A stretch of DNA of 64,000 bases, taken from SAR116 cluster bacterium AG-390-L20 (GTDB lineage: Bacteria; Pseudomonadota; Alphaproteobacteria; Puniceispirillales; Marisalimonadaceae). A program made the position numbers and the translations under genes. Shown here one piece after another: positions 28,338 to 39,293 of this stretch. The stretch lies in contig QCHB01000006.1 in assembly GCA_003278095.1 (NCBI GenBank), forward strand, positions 94,222 through 158,221, read 5' to 3'. Under the pieces are notes generated by a model. That model was not told where the DNA came from, did not search any database, and was given only the letters and a program-made list of their open reading frames with translations. The number at the start of each line of letters is the position of its first letter. Position 1 is the stretch's first letter.

Positions 28338-30938
28338 ATGATGCCGCTTATTAAAAAGCGATTAGATTATAAGCCTTTACAATGGTTGCCAGAATATACT
28401 TATCTTGAATTTTTAATTTTTGATGATTTTACAATTGTAAAATCTAAAATTATGTTCAAAAAAAATAATTGTTCTCTAATTGAAAACTTTAATCCCAACA
28501 ACTCAATTAAATTAAATGGAATAGATTTAATTACTACCAAGTTTTTATTAATTGTAGATGAAATACAAACAGAAAGTATAAAAATAGATAATTTAGAAAA
28601 AAACAATGAAGCTGTTTCAATACCAATACCAAGTAGCGCTAATTCTGTAAAAATAATTACTGAAGTAAAAATTTTTCCAAGAGATAACTCTTGTTTAGAA
28701 GGGTTATATGAGAGTAATAATATGTTTTGCACTCAATGCGAACCTGAAGGTTTTAGAAAAATTACATGGTTTCCAGATAGGCCAGATTGTTTAAGTAAAT
28801 TCACAGTCAAAATTGAGTCTTCAAATAAATTCAACACATTACTTTCAAACGGGAATTTAATTGAAGAGGGTTCGAAAAATAACCTAAGACATTTCAAAAT
28901 TTGGCATGATCCTTTTCCAAAACCATCGTATTTATTTGCTCTTGTAGTTGGTAATTTAGAGTTTTATGAATCTAATTTTAAAACTTGTTCAAACAAAATA
29001 ATTACAATTAAGATTTTTACTGAAATTGGGAACAAATTTCTTACAAAACATGCTATGAAAAGTCTAAAAAGTGCAATGCGTTGGGACGAAAAAAAATATG
29101 GATTAGAATACGATTTGAATACTTTTATGATAGTTGCTGTTAATCATTTTAATATGGGGGCAATGGAAAATAAAGGTTTAAATATTTTTAATTCAAAATT
29201 TATTCTTGCAGACGATAAAACTGCTACAGATAGAGATTTTAAAAATATCGAAGCTATTATTGCGCATGAGTATTTTCACAACTGGACTGGTAATCGAGTT
29301 ACTTGTAGAGATTGGTTTCAATTGACGTTAAAGGAAGGATTAACAGTTTTTAGAGATCAAGAGTTCTCTGCAGATATGAATGTAAGAGGCGTAAAACGTA
29401 TAGAGGATGTTTTACTCTTGAGGTCTATACAATTTCCTGAAGATGCCGGGTCTAATAGCCATGCAATAAGGCCTGAAAATTATATTGAAATTAACAATTT
29501 TTATACACCAACTGTCTATGAAAAAGGTGCCGAGGTTATTAGAATGATATTTAATTATCTTGGTGAAAACTTATATAGAAAAGGAATGGATGTGTACTTT
29601 GAACGCTATGACGGAAAAGCGGTTACTTGTGAAAACTTTATAGAAGCTCTTACTATAGGTAGTAAATTAGATTTAACAATTTTTAAAAAATGGTATTCTC
29701 AAGCAGGAACACCAACTCTAAGTATTAAGAGAGAGATTGAAGATTCTGGATTAAAATTTAATTTGTCTCAAAAAATTAATGGTCAAAAAAGTTATCTACC
29801 TATACCTATAAAATTATCTTTTTTAGATAAAAAAGGCAATTTTGTTAAATTTAAATTAAATAATTCAAAATCCAAAAATGAACATGTCTATTTATTTAGT
29901 AAACATGAAGACACAATAAAAGTAATGATTAATGAAATAAACCTTACTCCCTCGTTTTTGAGAGGGTTTTCAGCCCCAGTAATATTAAAAGCTGACTTAA
30001 CAATTAATGAGTATGTTCATATACTTCAATTTGATAATGATTCTTATAATAGATGGGATGCAATTCAAAATTTATATCTGGATTGTTATCTAAATAAATC
30101 TACAGTTAAGCTTCTTTGTGATTCATTAAGAACTATATTATCTGACAAAAAAATAGATTTTTCTTTGATGGCGCTTTTTTTAGAATTACCTTCAAGAAAT
30201 TCATATGAAAATTTATTTGATATTGTAGATCCAATAGATGTTTATTTAAAAAGAATAGATCTTATAAAGTCAATTGCTTTTAACTTAAAAGATATTTTAG
30301 AGAAATTAGCATCAAGTCTTTTTTATAAAAAAATCGATAAATTAGAATTTGTAGGTGAAAGAGCTTTACTAGAAAAAATACTAAAATACTTAATATTGAT
30401 AGAAAGTAAAATTGGAATCAAGATAGCTTCCAAAATTGCTCGAAGTAATAATATGACACTTTCTATAGCTGGATTAAAATCTTTGTGTTTGACTAATAAA
30501 AAAATGGTGTTGGATTATTTAAATAATTTTTATCAGAAATGGAGTAATAATGACTTAGTATTAGAAAAATGGTTTGAAATGATGTCTTCGCTTCATTTTA
30601 AAGTTGAGGGAATTGACCTTATAAAGAAGTTAATGAGACATAAATCATTTGATATGAAGAACCCCAACAAGCTAAGGTCTGTATTAGGCACTTTCCAGAA
30701 AGAAAACATTTTACTTTTTCATGCTCAAGACTCCTCTGGTTATAAGTTTGTTTCTCGACAAATAAGTATTATTGATAAAAAAAATCCTCAAGTAGCGGCT
30801 CGACTAATACTACCACTTACTAGGTTTAAAAATTATAATGAGAGCAGAAAAAATAAAATTAAAAAAGTGCTCAAAAATATTATTAATCAAAATCCTTCAA
30901 ATGATTTGACTGAGATAATAGAAAAAGCATTAAATTGA
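28338..30938 (+). CDS. pepN: PepN, aminopeptidase N (M1 family)
   Basis: 866 residues. The zinc site is HEYFH at 310-314 with the third ligand glutamate about residue 333 (LKEGLT), and the exopeptidase motif is FNMGAMENKG. It removes N-terminal residues from cytoplasmic peptides. The length matches the family. There are two adjacent ATG codons at 28338. Its end overlaps the convergent helicase gene by 9 bp, so the two share terminal sequence. Confidence 0.95.
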   Translation: MMPLIKKRLDYKPLQWLPEYTYLEFLIFDDFTIVKSKIMFKKNNCSLIENFNPNNSIKLNGIDLITTKFLLIVDEIQTESIKIDNLEKNNEAVSIPIPSSANSVKIITEVKIFPRDNSCLEGLYESNNMFCTQCEPEGFRKITWFPDRPDCLSKFTVKIESSNKFNTLLSNGNLIEEGSKNNLRHFKIWHDPFPKPSYLFALVVGNLEFYESNFKTCSNKIITIKIFTEIGNKFLTKHAMKSLKSAMRWDEKKYGLEYDLNTFMIVAVNHFNMGAMENKGLNIFNSKFILADDKTATDRDFKNIEAIIAHEYFHNWTGNRVTCRDWFQLTLKEGLTVFRDQEFSADMNVRGVKRIEDVLLLRSIQFPEDAGSNSHAIRPENYIEINNFYTPTVYEKGAEVIRMIFNYLGENLYRKGMDVYFERYDGKAVTCENFIEALTIGSKLDLTIFKKWYSQAGTPTLSIKREIEDSGLKFNLSQKINGQKSYLPIPIKLSFLDKKGNFVKFKLNNSKSKNEHVYLFSKHEDTIKVMINEINLTPSFLRGFSAPVILKADLTINEYVHILQFDNDSYNRWDAIQNLYLDCYLNKSTVKLLCDSLRTILSDKKIDFSLMALFLELPSRNSYENLFDIVDPIDVYLKRIDLIKSIAFNLKDILEKLASSLFYKKIDKLEFVGERALLEKILKYLILIESKIGIKIASKIARSNNMTLSIAGLKSLCLTNKKMVLDYLNNFYQKWSNNDLVLEKWFEMMSSLHFKVEGIDLIKKLMRHKSFDMKNPNKLRSVLGTFQKENILLFHAQDSSGYKFVSRQISIIDKKNPQVAARLILPLTRFKNYNESRKNKIKKVLKNIINQNPSNDLTEIIEKALN

Positions 30939-32216
30939 TCTTTTTATGTTTAAAAATTCAGGAATTTTACCACTTTCTTTAAAATTTAAAAAATTTTCAA
31001 CAGGTAAAAATTTGGATTTGTTATTCTGTTTTGAGTTTATTTTATCTGGATTTATTTCTTTTAAATCTTTTATATTGGAATTACGATTGTTAAGATTTAT
31101 ATCCTTTATATTTAGCTTTTTTACTTTCTTTTTGATTAGTTTTTCAATCAATAAAATGTTCTTTTCATCTTTTTCATTAAAAATAGTATATGCTTTACCT
31201 TTTTTTCCTGCTCTTCCAGTTCTTCCTATACGATGCACATAATCTTCTGGATTATTTGGTACATCATAATTAAATACGTGACTTAAATCCTTAACGTCAA
31301 TACCTCTTGCTGCGACATCAGAAGCAACAAGAATATTTGCAAATTTATTTTTAAATTCTTTTAGAGAATTAGTCCTTGAACTTTGATTCATATCTCCGTG
31401 AAGACAAATACTTTTGTAATTATTTTTTTTTAAAAATCTATGCACTTTATCAATGTCATTTTTTTTATTACAAAAAACTACGGCACTATTAAATGAATCA
31501 ATATTCAATAATGTTTTGAGGTCATTTAATTTATTCTTATCATAACTTTGAAAAAAATAACTGTCTATATTTGAAGAGGTTGATGAATAAGGGTTAATCG
31601 TTATTTCTTTTGGGTTGATTAATAAATTTTTTCCAATGTTTCTTATTTCACTAGAAAGCGTTGCAGAAAAAAATAATGTTTGTCTTATTTTTGGTAATAA
31701 TTTATTGATTTTCATTATGTCTGGAATAAATCCCATGTCCAACATTCGGTCAGCTTCATCAACAATGAGTATTTTAATATCTTTTATAATAACATTACCT
31801 CTTTCGATGTGATCGATAAGTCTGCCTGGGGTCGCTACAAGTACATCAACACCCTTTGCTAATTTATTATCTTGCTCGGTGAATGATACTCCACCAATTA
31901 ATAATGCCATCTGTAACTTAAGAAATTTATTTATAAGATTGAACTCTTCAGCTACTTGCATAGCTAATTCTCTAGTTGGAGCTAAAATAAGTGATCTAGG
32001 CATCCTTGATTTTGATTTTCCAGAACTTAATATTTCAGCTAAGGGCATAACGAACGAACCAGTTTTACCTGTACCAGTTTGTGCGCATCCTAATAAATCT
32101 CTACCCGTCAAAATATGGGGTATAGCGATTCTCTGAATCTCTGTAGGATTTTTATAACCTTTTTCGTTAATAGAAGATATTATCTCTTTACATAAGCCTA
32201 GTTCTTCAAAATTCAC
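30930..32216 (-). CDS. DEAD-box RNA helicase (RhlE-like)
   Basis: 428 residues with the full motif set: Q-motif (GYKNPTEIQRIAIPHIL), AQTGTGKT, PTRELA, DEADRMLD, FSAT, and HRIGRTGRAGKKGKA. It unwinds RNA during ribosome assembly or RNA decay. The C-terminal 60 residues are basic and asparagine rich. The start is GTG (CAC at 32214-32216). The final 9 bp overlap pepN on the other strand. Confidence 0.9.
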   Translation of the reverse strand: MNFEELGLCKEIISSINEKGYKNPTEIQRIAIPHILTGRDLLGCAQTGTGKTGSFVMPLAEILSSGKSKSRMPRSLILAPTRELAMQVAEEFNLINKFLKLQMALLIGGVSFTEQDNKLAKGVDVLVATPGRLIDHIERGNVIIKDIKILIVDEADRMLDMGFIPDIMKINKLLPKIRQTLFFSATLSSEIRNIGKNLLINPKEITINPYSSTSSNIDSYFFQSYDKNKLNDLKTLLNIDSFNSAVVFCNKKNDIDKVHRFLKKNNYKSICLHGDMNQSSRTNSLKEFKNKFANILVASDVAARGIDVKDLSHVFNYDVPNNPEDYVHRIGRTGRAGKKGKAYTIFNEKDEKNILLIEKLIKKKVKKLNIKDINLNNRNSNIKDLKEINPDKINSKQNNKSKFLPVENFLNFKESGKIPEFLNIKRSI

Positions 32217-32297
32217 GCCTTTTCCTTACAAATTTAATAATAATATATTTACTTATATTCACTTAATGTCAAATTAATCATTTCAAGCACATACTAA

Positions 32298-34259
32298 TCA
32301 AATATCGAAATTATTTACTAAATTTGCATTTTCTTGAATATATTTGAATCTAAGTTCTGGTTTTTTTCCCATAAGTATATTCACTAACTCGTCAACTAAT
32401 CTTCTTTGATCAGCTTCTATAATATCTCTTTTAGGTATAGTGATTTTTAAAAGCTTTCTTGTTTTAGAAGACATTGTTGTTTCTTTTAGCTGTGATGGAG
32501 GCATTTCTCCTAGCCCTTTAAATCGACTCACAATTCCTTTACCAGAAAACTTTTTGTTAATAATTTCATTTTTATTTTCTTCTGTTTGGGCATATTGAGA
32601 TTGTCCATTATGTGTAATTCTATAAAGGGGAGGTTGGGCAAGGTATAAATGACCCTTTTCTATTATTTTAGGAAAATAATTATAAAAAAAAGTTAACAAA
32701 AGAGCAGCAATATGAGCTCCGTCAACATCTGCATCTGTCATTATTATAATTTTATTATATCTCAAATTTTCAATATTATTTGACTTTATTTGTTCTAATC
32801 CAATGGCTTGTTTTAAATCATTAATTTCTTGGTTATGAGACATTTTTTCACTTGATGCACTAGCGACATTTAATATTTTACCTTTAAGTGGCAGTACTGC
32901 CTGCGTCATTCTCTCACGGGCTTGTTTAGCTGAACCTCCAGCACTATCACCCTCTACAATAAATAGTTCAGTTTCTTCAAATTTATCACTGCTGCAATCA
33001 GCTAATTTCCCAGGCAGACGAATTTTTTTTGTTATAGTTTTCCTAGAAATATCCTTTTCTTTTTTTTTCCTTTTTCTTTCTTCGTAATTATCAATAGTTC
33101 GGTTTAATATTGCCTCACCAATTGAAAGATCATTCGACAACCAAGTTTCAAATCTATCTTTTATAGCAATTTCAACAAGTTTAGCACTTGATAAATTTAC
33201 AAGTTTTTCTTTTGTTTGTCCTTGGAACTGTGGGTCTTTAATAAAAATAGACAAAATAGAACCTGTTGAATTTATTAAATCATCATAAATAATCTCATTA
33301 GCTTTTTTAAATCCTTTGATATCTGCAAAATTTCTTATTCCTTTTGTAAGTGCGTGTCTAAACCCTAATTCATGACTGCCACCAAGAGGTGTTGGAATAG
33401 TATTACAGTAAGTTTCTGTAAAACTCGTTTCACTATTTGTAAACCAAGCGACTACCCATTCTACATTTTCATCTTTAATTTTCACTTTTCCGTGAAAAGT
33501 TGATGAAGTAAACATTGGGATTGTTGAGGTTTTAAATTTAATATAATCAATTATTCCATTTTTATAACATATTTTTTTTGAATGAGGTGTTTGACTATTT
33601 TCTTTAATCAAAGATGTATCACATTCCCAATTTATTTGAACACCACCAAAAAGATAAGCTTTGTATTCCAAGATTTTAAAGAGCTTGTCGGGATTAAAAA
33701 AATTATTTTCACCAAATATACTTGCATCTGGTTTAAATAAAATGCTAGTTCCGCTGGTTTTTTTTGTTGACTCTATCTTATTTAGTTTTGTTGTCGGTAA
33801 TCCCTTTGAAAATTCTTGTTTATAAAGAATACTCTCACGAATAACTTGAACATTTAAAAAAGAAGAAAGAGCATTTACAACTGATGCTCCAACTCCGTGA
33901 AGACCACCTGAGGTTGTATAATTTTTATTTGTAAATTTACCTCCTGAATGGAGAGTTGTCATTATAACTTCAAGGGCTGATTTATTTTTAAATTTTGGGT
34001 GACTATCAACTGGTATCCCCCTTCCATTGTCAGATATTAAGATAGTATTATCTCTATAAAGTGTTACATTTATTAGTGTTGCATATTTAGCAACTACTTC
34101 GTCCATACAATTATCTATAATTTCTATAGCTAAGTGATGTAAGGCATTGTTGTCTGTCCCACCTATGTACATACCTGGTCTATGTCTTATTGGTTCTAGA
34201 CCTTCTAAAACTTCAATTTCAGTAGCGTTATAATTATTATCTAGTAAAGTTTTATTCAT
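32298..34259 (-). CDS. parE: ParE, topoisomerase IV subunit B
   Basis: 653 residues: a GHKL ATPase domain (EVLEGLEPIRHRPGMYIGG, ISDNGRGIPVDSHP, GLHGVGASVVNALS) and a TOPRIM domain (ELFIVEGDSAGGSAKQARER, IMTDADVDGAHI). The length is that of ParE, not the longer GyrB, and RRLVDELVNILMGKKPELRFKYIQ matches ParE. With ParC it decatenates daughter chromosomes. It is separated from glnA upstream by a terminator hairpin. Confidence 0.9.
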   Translation of the reverse strand: MNKTLLDNNYNATEIEVLEGLEPIRHRPGMYIGGTDNNALHHLAIEIIDNCMDEVVAKYATLINVTLYRDNTILISDNGRGIPVDSHPKFKNKSALEVIMTTLHSGGKFTNKNYTTSGGLHGVGASVVNALSSFLNVQVIRESILYKQEFSKGLPTTKLNKIESTKKTSGTSILFKPDASIFGENNFFNPDKLFKILEYKAYLFGGVQINWECDTSLIKENSQTPHSKKICYKNGIIDYIKFKTSTIPMFTSSTFHGKVKIKDENVEWVVAWFTNSETSFTETYCNTIPTPLGGSHELGFRHALTKGIRNFADIKGFKKANEIIYDDLINSTGSILSIFIKDPQFQGQTKEKLVNLSSAKLVEIAIKDRFETWLSNDLSIGEAILNRTIDNYEERKRKKKEKDISRKTITKKIRLPGKLADCSSDKFEETELFIVEGDSAGGSAKQARERMTQAVLPLKGKILNVASASSEKMSHNQEINDLKQAIGLEQIKSNNIENLRYNKIIIMTDADVDGAHIAALLLTFFYNYFPKIIEKGHLYLAQPPLYRITHNGQSQYAQTEENKNEIINKKFSGKGIVSRFKGLGEMPPSQLKETTMSSKTRKLLKITIPKRDIIEADQRRLVDELVNILMGKKPELRFKYIQENANLVNNFDI

Positions 34260-34336
34260 TGATTAGTACAACACTTAGTTTTATTTTAACGTAGTGTTAC
34301 TATATCTAGCAATATTTGGTGTGCTTTGAAATAAAA

Positions 34337-34367
34337 AAAACCTAATTTCCATTAGGTTTTTTTAAAA
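34337..34367 (-). terminator. Rho-independent terminator after glnA
   Basis: A 10-bp hairpin, AAAACCTAAT / ATTAGGTTTT, with a 4-base loop (TTCC on the plus strand) is flanked by runs of A and T on both sides. On the minus strand the T run follows the stem, directly after the glnA stop, so it ends the glnB-glnA transcript before parE. The symmetric A/T flanks would allow it to work in both directions. Confidence 0.85.
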
Positions 34368-35777
34368 TTAACTTGAATAATACATTTTGAACTCAACTGG
34401 ATGAGGTGCATGTTCAAATTGAACAACTTCTTCCATTTTTAGATCAATATAAGCCTCTATTTGATCTTCCGTAAATACATCACCTTTAGTTAAAAAAGAC
34501 ATGTCACTCGCAAGAGCGTCTAGAGCTTCTCTTAATGAACCACACACTGTTGGAATACTTGTTAGTTCACTAGCTGGAAGCTCATATAAGTCTTGATCCA
34601 TTGCTTCACCTGGATCTATTTTATTTTGTATTCCATCTAATCCTGCCATTAACATTGCAGAAAAAGCTAGGTAAGGATTAGCAGTAGCATCAGGAAATCT
34701 AACTTCAACTCTTTTTCCATTTGGACTGTCTGTGAACGGGATGCGGCATGAAGCAGAACGGTTTCTAGCTGAATATGCTAAAATTACAGGAGCTTCGAAA
34801 CCAGGTATTAACCTTTTATAAGAATTCGTTGATGGGTTAGTAAATGCATTAATGGCTTTTGCATGTTTAATAATACCACCTATGTAGTGAAGGCAAGTTT
34901 GTGAAAGTTGAGCATATTTATCACCTGCGAAAAGTGGTTTCCCATCTTTCCATATTGACTGATGTGTGTGCATACCTGTTCCATTATCACCTGCTACAGG
35001 CTTTGGCATAAAAGTAGCTGTTTGACCAAAAGAATGAGCAACATTATGTACAGCGTATTTGTAAAGTTGAACATTGTCGGCTGTATCTATCAAAGTCCCA
35101 AACATCATACCTAATTCATGCTGAGATGGTGCTACTTCATGGTGATGCTTTTCCATTGGCACCCCCATATCAACTAATGATAAAACCATCTCACTTCTTA
35201 AGTCTTGAGCAGAATCTACTGGCGGAACTGGAAAGTAGCCACCTTTAATACCTGGTCTATGGCCCATATTACCTTCTTCAAAATCTTTACCAGAATTATA
35301 AGGACCTTCTGAAGAGTCAATTTTGTAAAAAGAAGAGTTCATTTCAGCTTCATATTTTACATCATCAAAAACAAAAAATTCAGGTTCAGGACCGAAGTAA
35401 GCAGTGTCACCAACTCCAATCGAACCCATGTAAGCTAATGCTTGTTTCGCAGTTGATCTTGGATCTCTTTCGTAAGGTTTACCAGATATGGGGTCTAAAA
35501 CATCACAAAATATTGATAATGTCGGTTGCGAGAAAAAAGGATCAACAATACCTCTAGAGCAGTCAGGCATTAACTTCATGTCAGATTCATTGATTGCTTT
35601 CCAACCAGCTATTGATGATCCGTCGAACATAAAACCTTCGGCAAGACTTTTCTCGTCTATCGTACTTACATGCTGAGATAAATGTTGCATTTTGCCTCTT
35701 GGGTCTGTAAATCTTAAATCTACAAATTGAATTTCTTTTTCTTTAATCATATTCATAATTGATTTTGCGTCAGACAT
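34368..35777 (-). CDS. glnA: GlnA, glutamine synthetase type I
   Basis: 469 residues. It condenses glutamate and ammonium to glutamine using ATP. Catalytic motifs are [19 protein letters not shown] near the N-terminus, [17 protein letters not shown], and [11 protein letters not shown]. The adenylylation tyrosine is Y398 in DLYELP, so activity is probably controlled by the adenylyltransferase GlnE. It follows glnB by 18 bp on the same strand, the usual glnBA operon. Confidence 0.97.
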   Translation of the reverse strand: MSDAKSIMNMIKEKEIQFVDLRFTDPRGKMQHLSQHVSTIDEKSLAEGFMFDGSSIAGWKAINESDMKLMPDCSRGIVDPFFSQPTLSIFCDVLDPISGKPYERDPRSTAKQALAYMGSIGVGDTAYFGPEPEFFVFDDVKYEAEMNSSFYKIDSSEGPYNSGKDFEEGNMGHRPGIKGGYFPVPPVDSAQDLRSEMVLSLVDMGVPMEKHHHEVAPSQHELGMMFGTLIDTADNVQLYKYAVHNVAHSFGQTATFMPKPVAGDNGTGMHTHQSIWKDGKPLFAGDKYAQLSQTCLHYIGGIIKHAKAINAFTNPSTNSYKRLIPGFEAPVILAYSARNRSASCRIPFTDSPNGKRVEVRFPDATANPYLAFSAMLMAGLDGIQNKIDPGEAMDQDLYELPASELTSIPTVCGSLREALDALASDMSFLTKGDVFTEDQIEAYIDLKMEEVVQFEHAPHPVEFKMYYSS

Positions 35778-35795
35778 TATTTACTCCATTAATAT

Positions 35796-36203
<408 letters not shown>

Positions 36204-36245
36204 CTATGACATTAAAAAAAATTGATTAAAAATTAGGCAGTATTA

Positions 36246-37418
36246 CTAAAAAATATTCTTCATCCTAGATATTGCCTCTTCAATTGCTTCAAGAGAATTG
36301 GCGCAAGATAATCTAATATAGCCTTCGCCAAATTTTCCAAAAGATGTTCCAGCTACTGTTGCAACTCCAATTTTGTCTAATAATATATTTTGAAGTTCCA
36401 TGGAACTTTTATTAGTACTTTTTATGTTGGGAAAACAATAAAACGCACCATTAGGTTTTTGACAATTTAATCCTTTTAATTCGTTTAACTTTGAAAACAT
36501 GAAATTGGCCCTTTTTTTAAAGGTCTGATTCATCTCTTCAACACAATTCTGAGGACCAGTTAAAGCCTCTAATGCAGCAAATTGAGCACTGGCATTTACA
36601 CATGAGTGAATATTGACGGCTAATTTTTCAGCTATTTCGTAGAGTTTTCTAGGAAATACTCCATAACCAAGCCGCCAACCAGTCATGGCGTAAGTCTTGG
36701 ACCATCCATTCAGAATAATAAGTCTGTCTTTTAATTCAGGAAATTTTAACATTGATGTGAAATCATTTTCCCCAAAACAAAATTGATCATAAATCTCGTC
36801 ACTCATTAAGACTACTTTAGGAAATCTTTCTAACCCCTTAGCAAGTTTTTCAAGTTCAAGCTTAGCAACAACACCTCCAGTTGGATTTGCAGGACTGTTA
36901 ATTATAATTAAACTTGTATTTTGATTAATTTTTTTAAGTATGTCATCGGCTGAAAAAGAAAACCCCTTGGTTTCACTTAACTTGTATGGAATTGCTTTAG
37001 CCCCAGAATAGTTAATTGCAGATTCATAAATAGGAAACCCAGGATTAGGATACAATATTTCCTTATTTTTCTCTCCCATCAACATTGCTGAGAAAAATAT
37101 TATAACTTTGCCACCAGGTACGATTATAATATTGTCGGGCGAAACTTTTACATTATGCCTTCTAAAAATGTCATATGAGACAGCCTCTCTTAATTTGGGC
37201 ATGCCTGTGGATTGAGTGTATCCATGATGACCATCTTTAAGAGCTTTTATTCCTGCGTCGACAATGTGTTCTGGAGTTTGAAAATCTGGCTGACCAATAC
37301 CTAGGTTAATAATGCTTTTTCCTTCAGAAGCTAATTTATTAGCTTTCGCTAAAACTGTAAAAGCTGTTTCTGTGCCGAGATTATTATTTCTATTAGCCAT
37401 ATCATAAAAATTTGTCAT
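36246..37418 (-). CDS. Aspartate-type aminotransferase
   Basis: A 390-residue class I PLP aminotransferase. IGQPDFQTPEHIVDAG, INSPANPTGG, LMSDEIYDQF and the PLP lysine in NGWSKTYAMTGWRLGYG are all present. It is close to aspartate/tyrosine aminotransferases of subgroup I-gamma; the exact substrate cannot be fixed. It lies upstream of glnB on the same strand with a 111-bp gap, so independent transcription of glnBA is likely. Confidence 0.85.
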   Translation of the reverse strand: MTNFYDMANRNNNLGTETAFTVLAKANKLASEGKSIINLGIGQPDFQTPEHIVDAGIKALKDGHHGYTQSTGMPKLREAVSYDIFRRHNVKVSPDNIIIVPGGKVIIFFSAMLMGEKNKEILYPNPGFPIYESAINYSGAKAIPYKLSETKGFSFSADDILKKINQNTSLIIINSPANPTGGVVAKLELEKLAKGLERFPKVVLMSDEIYDQFCFGENDFTSMLKFPELKDRLIILNGWSKTYAMTGWRLGYGVFPRKLYEIAEKLAVNIHSCVNASAQFAALEALTGPQNCVEEMNQTFKKRANFMFSKLNELKGLNCQKPNGAFYCFPNIKSTNKSSMELQNILLDKIGVATVAGTSFGKFGEGYIRLSCANSLEAIEEAISRMKNIF

Positions 37419-37516
37419 TTAATAAAACCTTGATTATTTTTATAATATTAAATACTTATACATTCGTAAAATTAAATAAAGTGTTTTCAACATTACATAT
37501 ATTTATTTTACTTTAT

Positions 37517-37594
37517 GGCGGGTGTAGCTCAGTTGGTTAGAGCGCGGGTTTGTGGTACCTGAGGTCGCCGGTTCGAAGCCGGTCACTCGCCCCA
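37517..37594 (+). tRNA. tRNA-His (GTG)
   Basis: A full cloverleaf with the extra G at -1 that marks tRNA-His. The acceptor GCGGGTG pairs with CACTCGC, the anticodon loop is TTGTGGT (anticodon GTG) with a G-T pair in its stem, and the T-loop is TTCGAAG. CCA is encoded. This GUN tRNA is a substrate for the queuosine enzymes encoded at 7.8-11.1 kb. Confidence 0.95.
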
Positions 37595-37675
37595 ATTGTT
37601 TTTATGATCATTCTAACTTGACCTTTGATCATTCCTAAGTTAGCAATTGATTTAAATATAAATATAATTTTTTTT

Positions 37676-37760
37676 GCGGGCGTGGCGGAATTGGTAGACG
37701 CGCAAGATTTAGGTTCTTGTATCGAAAGGTGTGGGGGTTCAAGTCCCTTCGCCCGCACCA
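37676..37760 (+). tRNA. tRNA-Leu (TAG)
   Basis: An 85-nt class II tRNA. The acceptor GCGGGCG pairs with CGCCCGC, the anticodon stem is CAAGA/TCTTG with loop TTTAGGT (anticodon TAG), a variable arm follows, and CCA is encoded. It lies 82 bp after tRNA-His and 46 bp before the trigger-factor start. Confidence 0.96.
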
Positions 37761-37806
37761 TAAATTAAAATTAAAAATTTTTATTTTTAAGGGATTTGAT
37801 ACTATT

Positions 37807-39246
37807 ATGGCAATTACACAAACTTTATCTAAAGGTCTGAAACGTGAATTTGAAGTTATTATTACTAATGCAGAGATTAATAAATTAGTAGATGAAAAGC
37901 TTAGTAATATTGCAAAAGAGGCAAATCTACCTGGTTTCAGGCCAGGAAAAGTACCCGTTTCAGTAGTTAAAAATAGATTTGGTAAACAAGTCTTAGGCGA
38001 GGTTGTCAAAGAATCTGTTGATAATGTGACTAAAGATACAATGGAGAAAAATAAATTAACTCCTTCTTCTCAACCAAAAATAGAGATTATATCATTTGAA
38101 GAAGGGGAAGATTTGAAGGCAAAACTTTCAGTTGAGATAATGCCTGAATTTGAAATTCCTGATTTGTCAAACTTAGAGATTATTAAGCCTATCGTTAAAG
38201 TTACTGACAAAGATATAAATGATGCAGTTGAAAAAATAGCCAAAGAAAATATTGGAACTAAAAAAATAAACAAAGATAGAAGTGCCAAAAAAGGTGATAC
38301 TGTTGTAATTGATTTTTTAGGAAAAGTTGATGGGATCCCATTTGAAGGGGGAGAAGCCAAAGGTCATAATCTAAAACTTGGATCTAATTCTTTCATTCCA
38401 GGTTTTGAGGATGGGCTAGTAGGAAGTAAAGTTGGAAAAAAAGTTAGTGTTGCTGTTACATTTCCTAAGGACTATCAAGCAAAAAATCTAGCTGGTAAAA
38501 AAGCTATTTTTGAAACAACTATAAATGAAATTAAAGAAGATGTAGAATTGATCATTAATGACGAATTTGCCAAAACACTTGGTATGGCAGATTTAAAAGC
38601 TTTAAAATCTGCTGTTTCTGATCAAATCACTAAGCAACATGATCAAGCTAGTAGAGAAAAATCTAAAAGACAAATTCTTGATAAATTAGCTGATAATATT
38701 TCCTTTGATCTGCCAGAAACTTTGGAAAAAGAAGAATATAATAATATTTGTAAAGCAATGAATCCTAATGCAAAGCCTGATAAGGCATCTAAAGATTATG
38801 AAGAAAATCAAGATCCAGAACCAGATAAGGGGATGAAAAAAGAAGAAAAACAAGACGCTTCTGAAATTGCAAAAAGAAGAGTTAGACTTGGTCTTTTACT
38901 ATCTGAGATAGGCAGAAAAAATAACATAAAAGTAGAAGAAGAAGATACTAGAAATGCAATGATGAAAGAAATACAAAAATACCCTGGACAGGAAAAACAA
39001 GTTATGGATTATTTTAAAAATAACCCTGAAGCTCAACAACAATTATCAGGTCCAATTTTTGAAGATAAAATTATAGATTTTATTTTAGAGTTAGCAAATA
39101 CCAAAGAAAAGGTTGTTTCATTAGACGAACTTTATAAAGAAGAAGAACTAGATTTAAAAAAAGAAGCAGATAAAGCAAAAAATTCAAATAAATTAGTTGA
39201 TAAAAATAAAGTTAAGAAAGCATCTAAAAAGGTAAGTAAAAAATAG
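37807..39246 (+). CDS. tig: Trigger factor, ribosome-bound chaperone
   Basis: 479 residues. The ribosome-docking signature GFRPGKVP is at 43-50, and the FKBP-type PPIase domain includes VVIDFLGKVDGIPFEGGEAKG. The frame is open back into tRNA-Leu, but the ATG at 37807 gives the family N-terminus. Two features are unusual: a charged, proline-containing insertion near residues 318-348 (rich in Lys, Glu, Asp) in the C-terminal arms, and a lysine-rich tail over about the last 25 residues. It heads the tig-clpP-clpX-lon-hup cluster of folding and proteolysis genes. Confidence 0.93.
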   Translation: MAITQTLSKGLKREFEVIITNAEINKLVDEKLSNIAKEANLPGFRPGKVPVSVVKNRFGKQVLGEVVKESVDNVTKDTMEKNKLTPSSQPKIEIISFEEGEDLKAKLSVEIMPEFEIPDLSNLEIIKPIVKVTDKDINDAVEKIAKENIGTKKINKDRSAKKGDTVVIDFLGKVDGIPFEGGEAKGHNLKLGSNSFIPGFEDGLVGSKVGKKVSVAVTFPKDYQAKNLAGKKAIFETTINEIKEDVELIINDEFAKTLGMADLKALKSAVSDQITKQHDQASREKSKRQILDKLADNISFDLPETLEKEEYNNICKAMNPNAKPDKASKDYEENQDPEPDKGMKKEEKQDASEIAKRRVRLGLLLSEIGRKNNIKVEEEDTRNAMMKEIQKYPGQEKQVMDYFKNNPEAQQQLSGPIFEDKIIDFILELANTKEKVVSLDELYKEEELDLKKEADKAKNSNKLVDKNKVKKASKKVSKK

Positions 39247-39293
39247 TTCAAAACTTAAACTAAATTAAATTTATACAGGGAGAAAAAATTAAT

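Noticed and set aside
37717..37806. Trigger-factor extension into tRNA-Leu
   Set aside because: It would translate tRNA sequence; the family start is the ATG at 37807.
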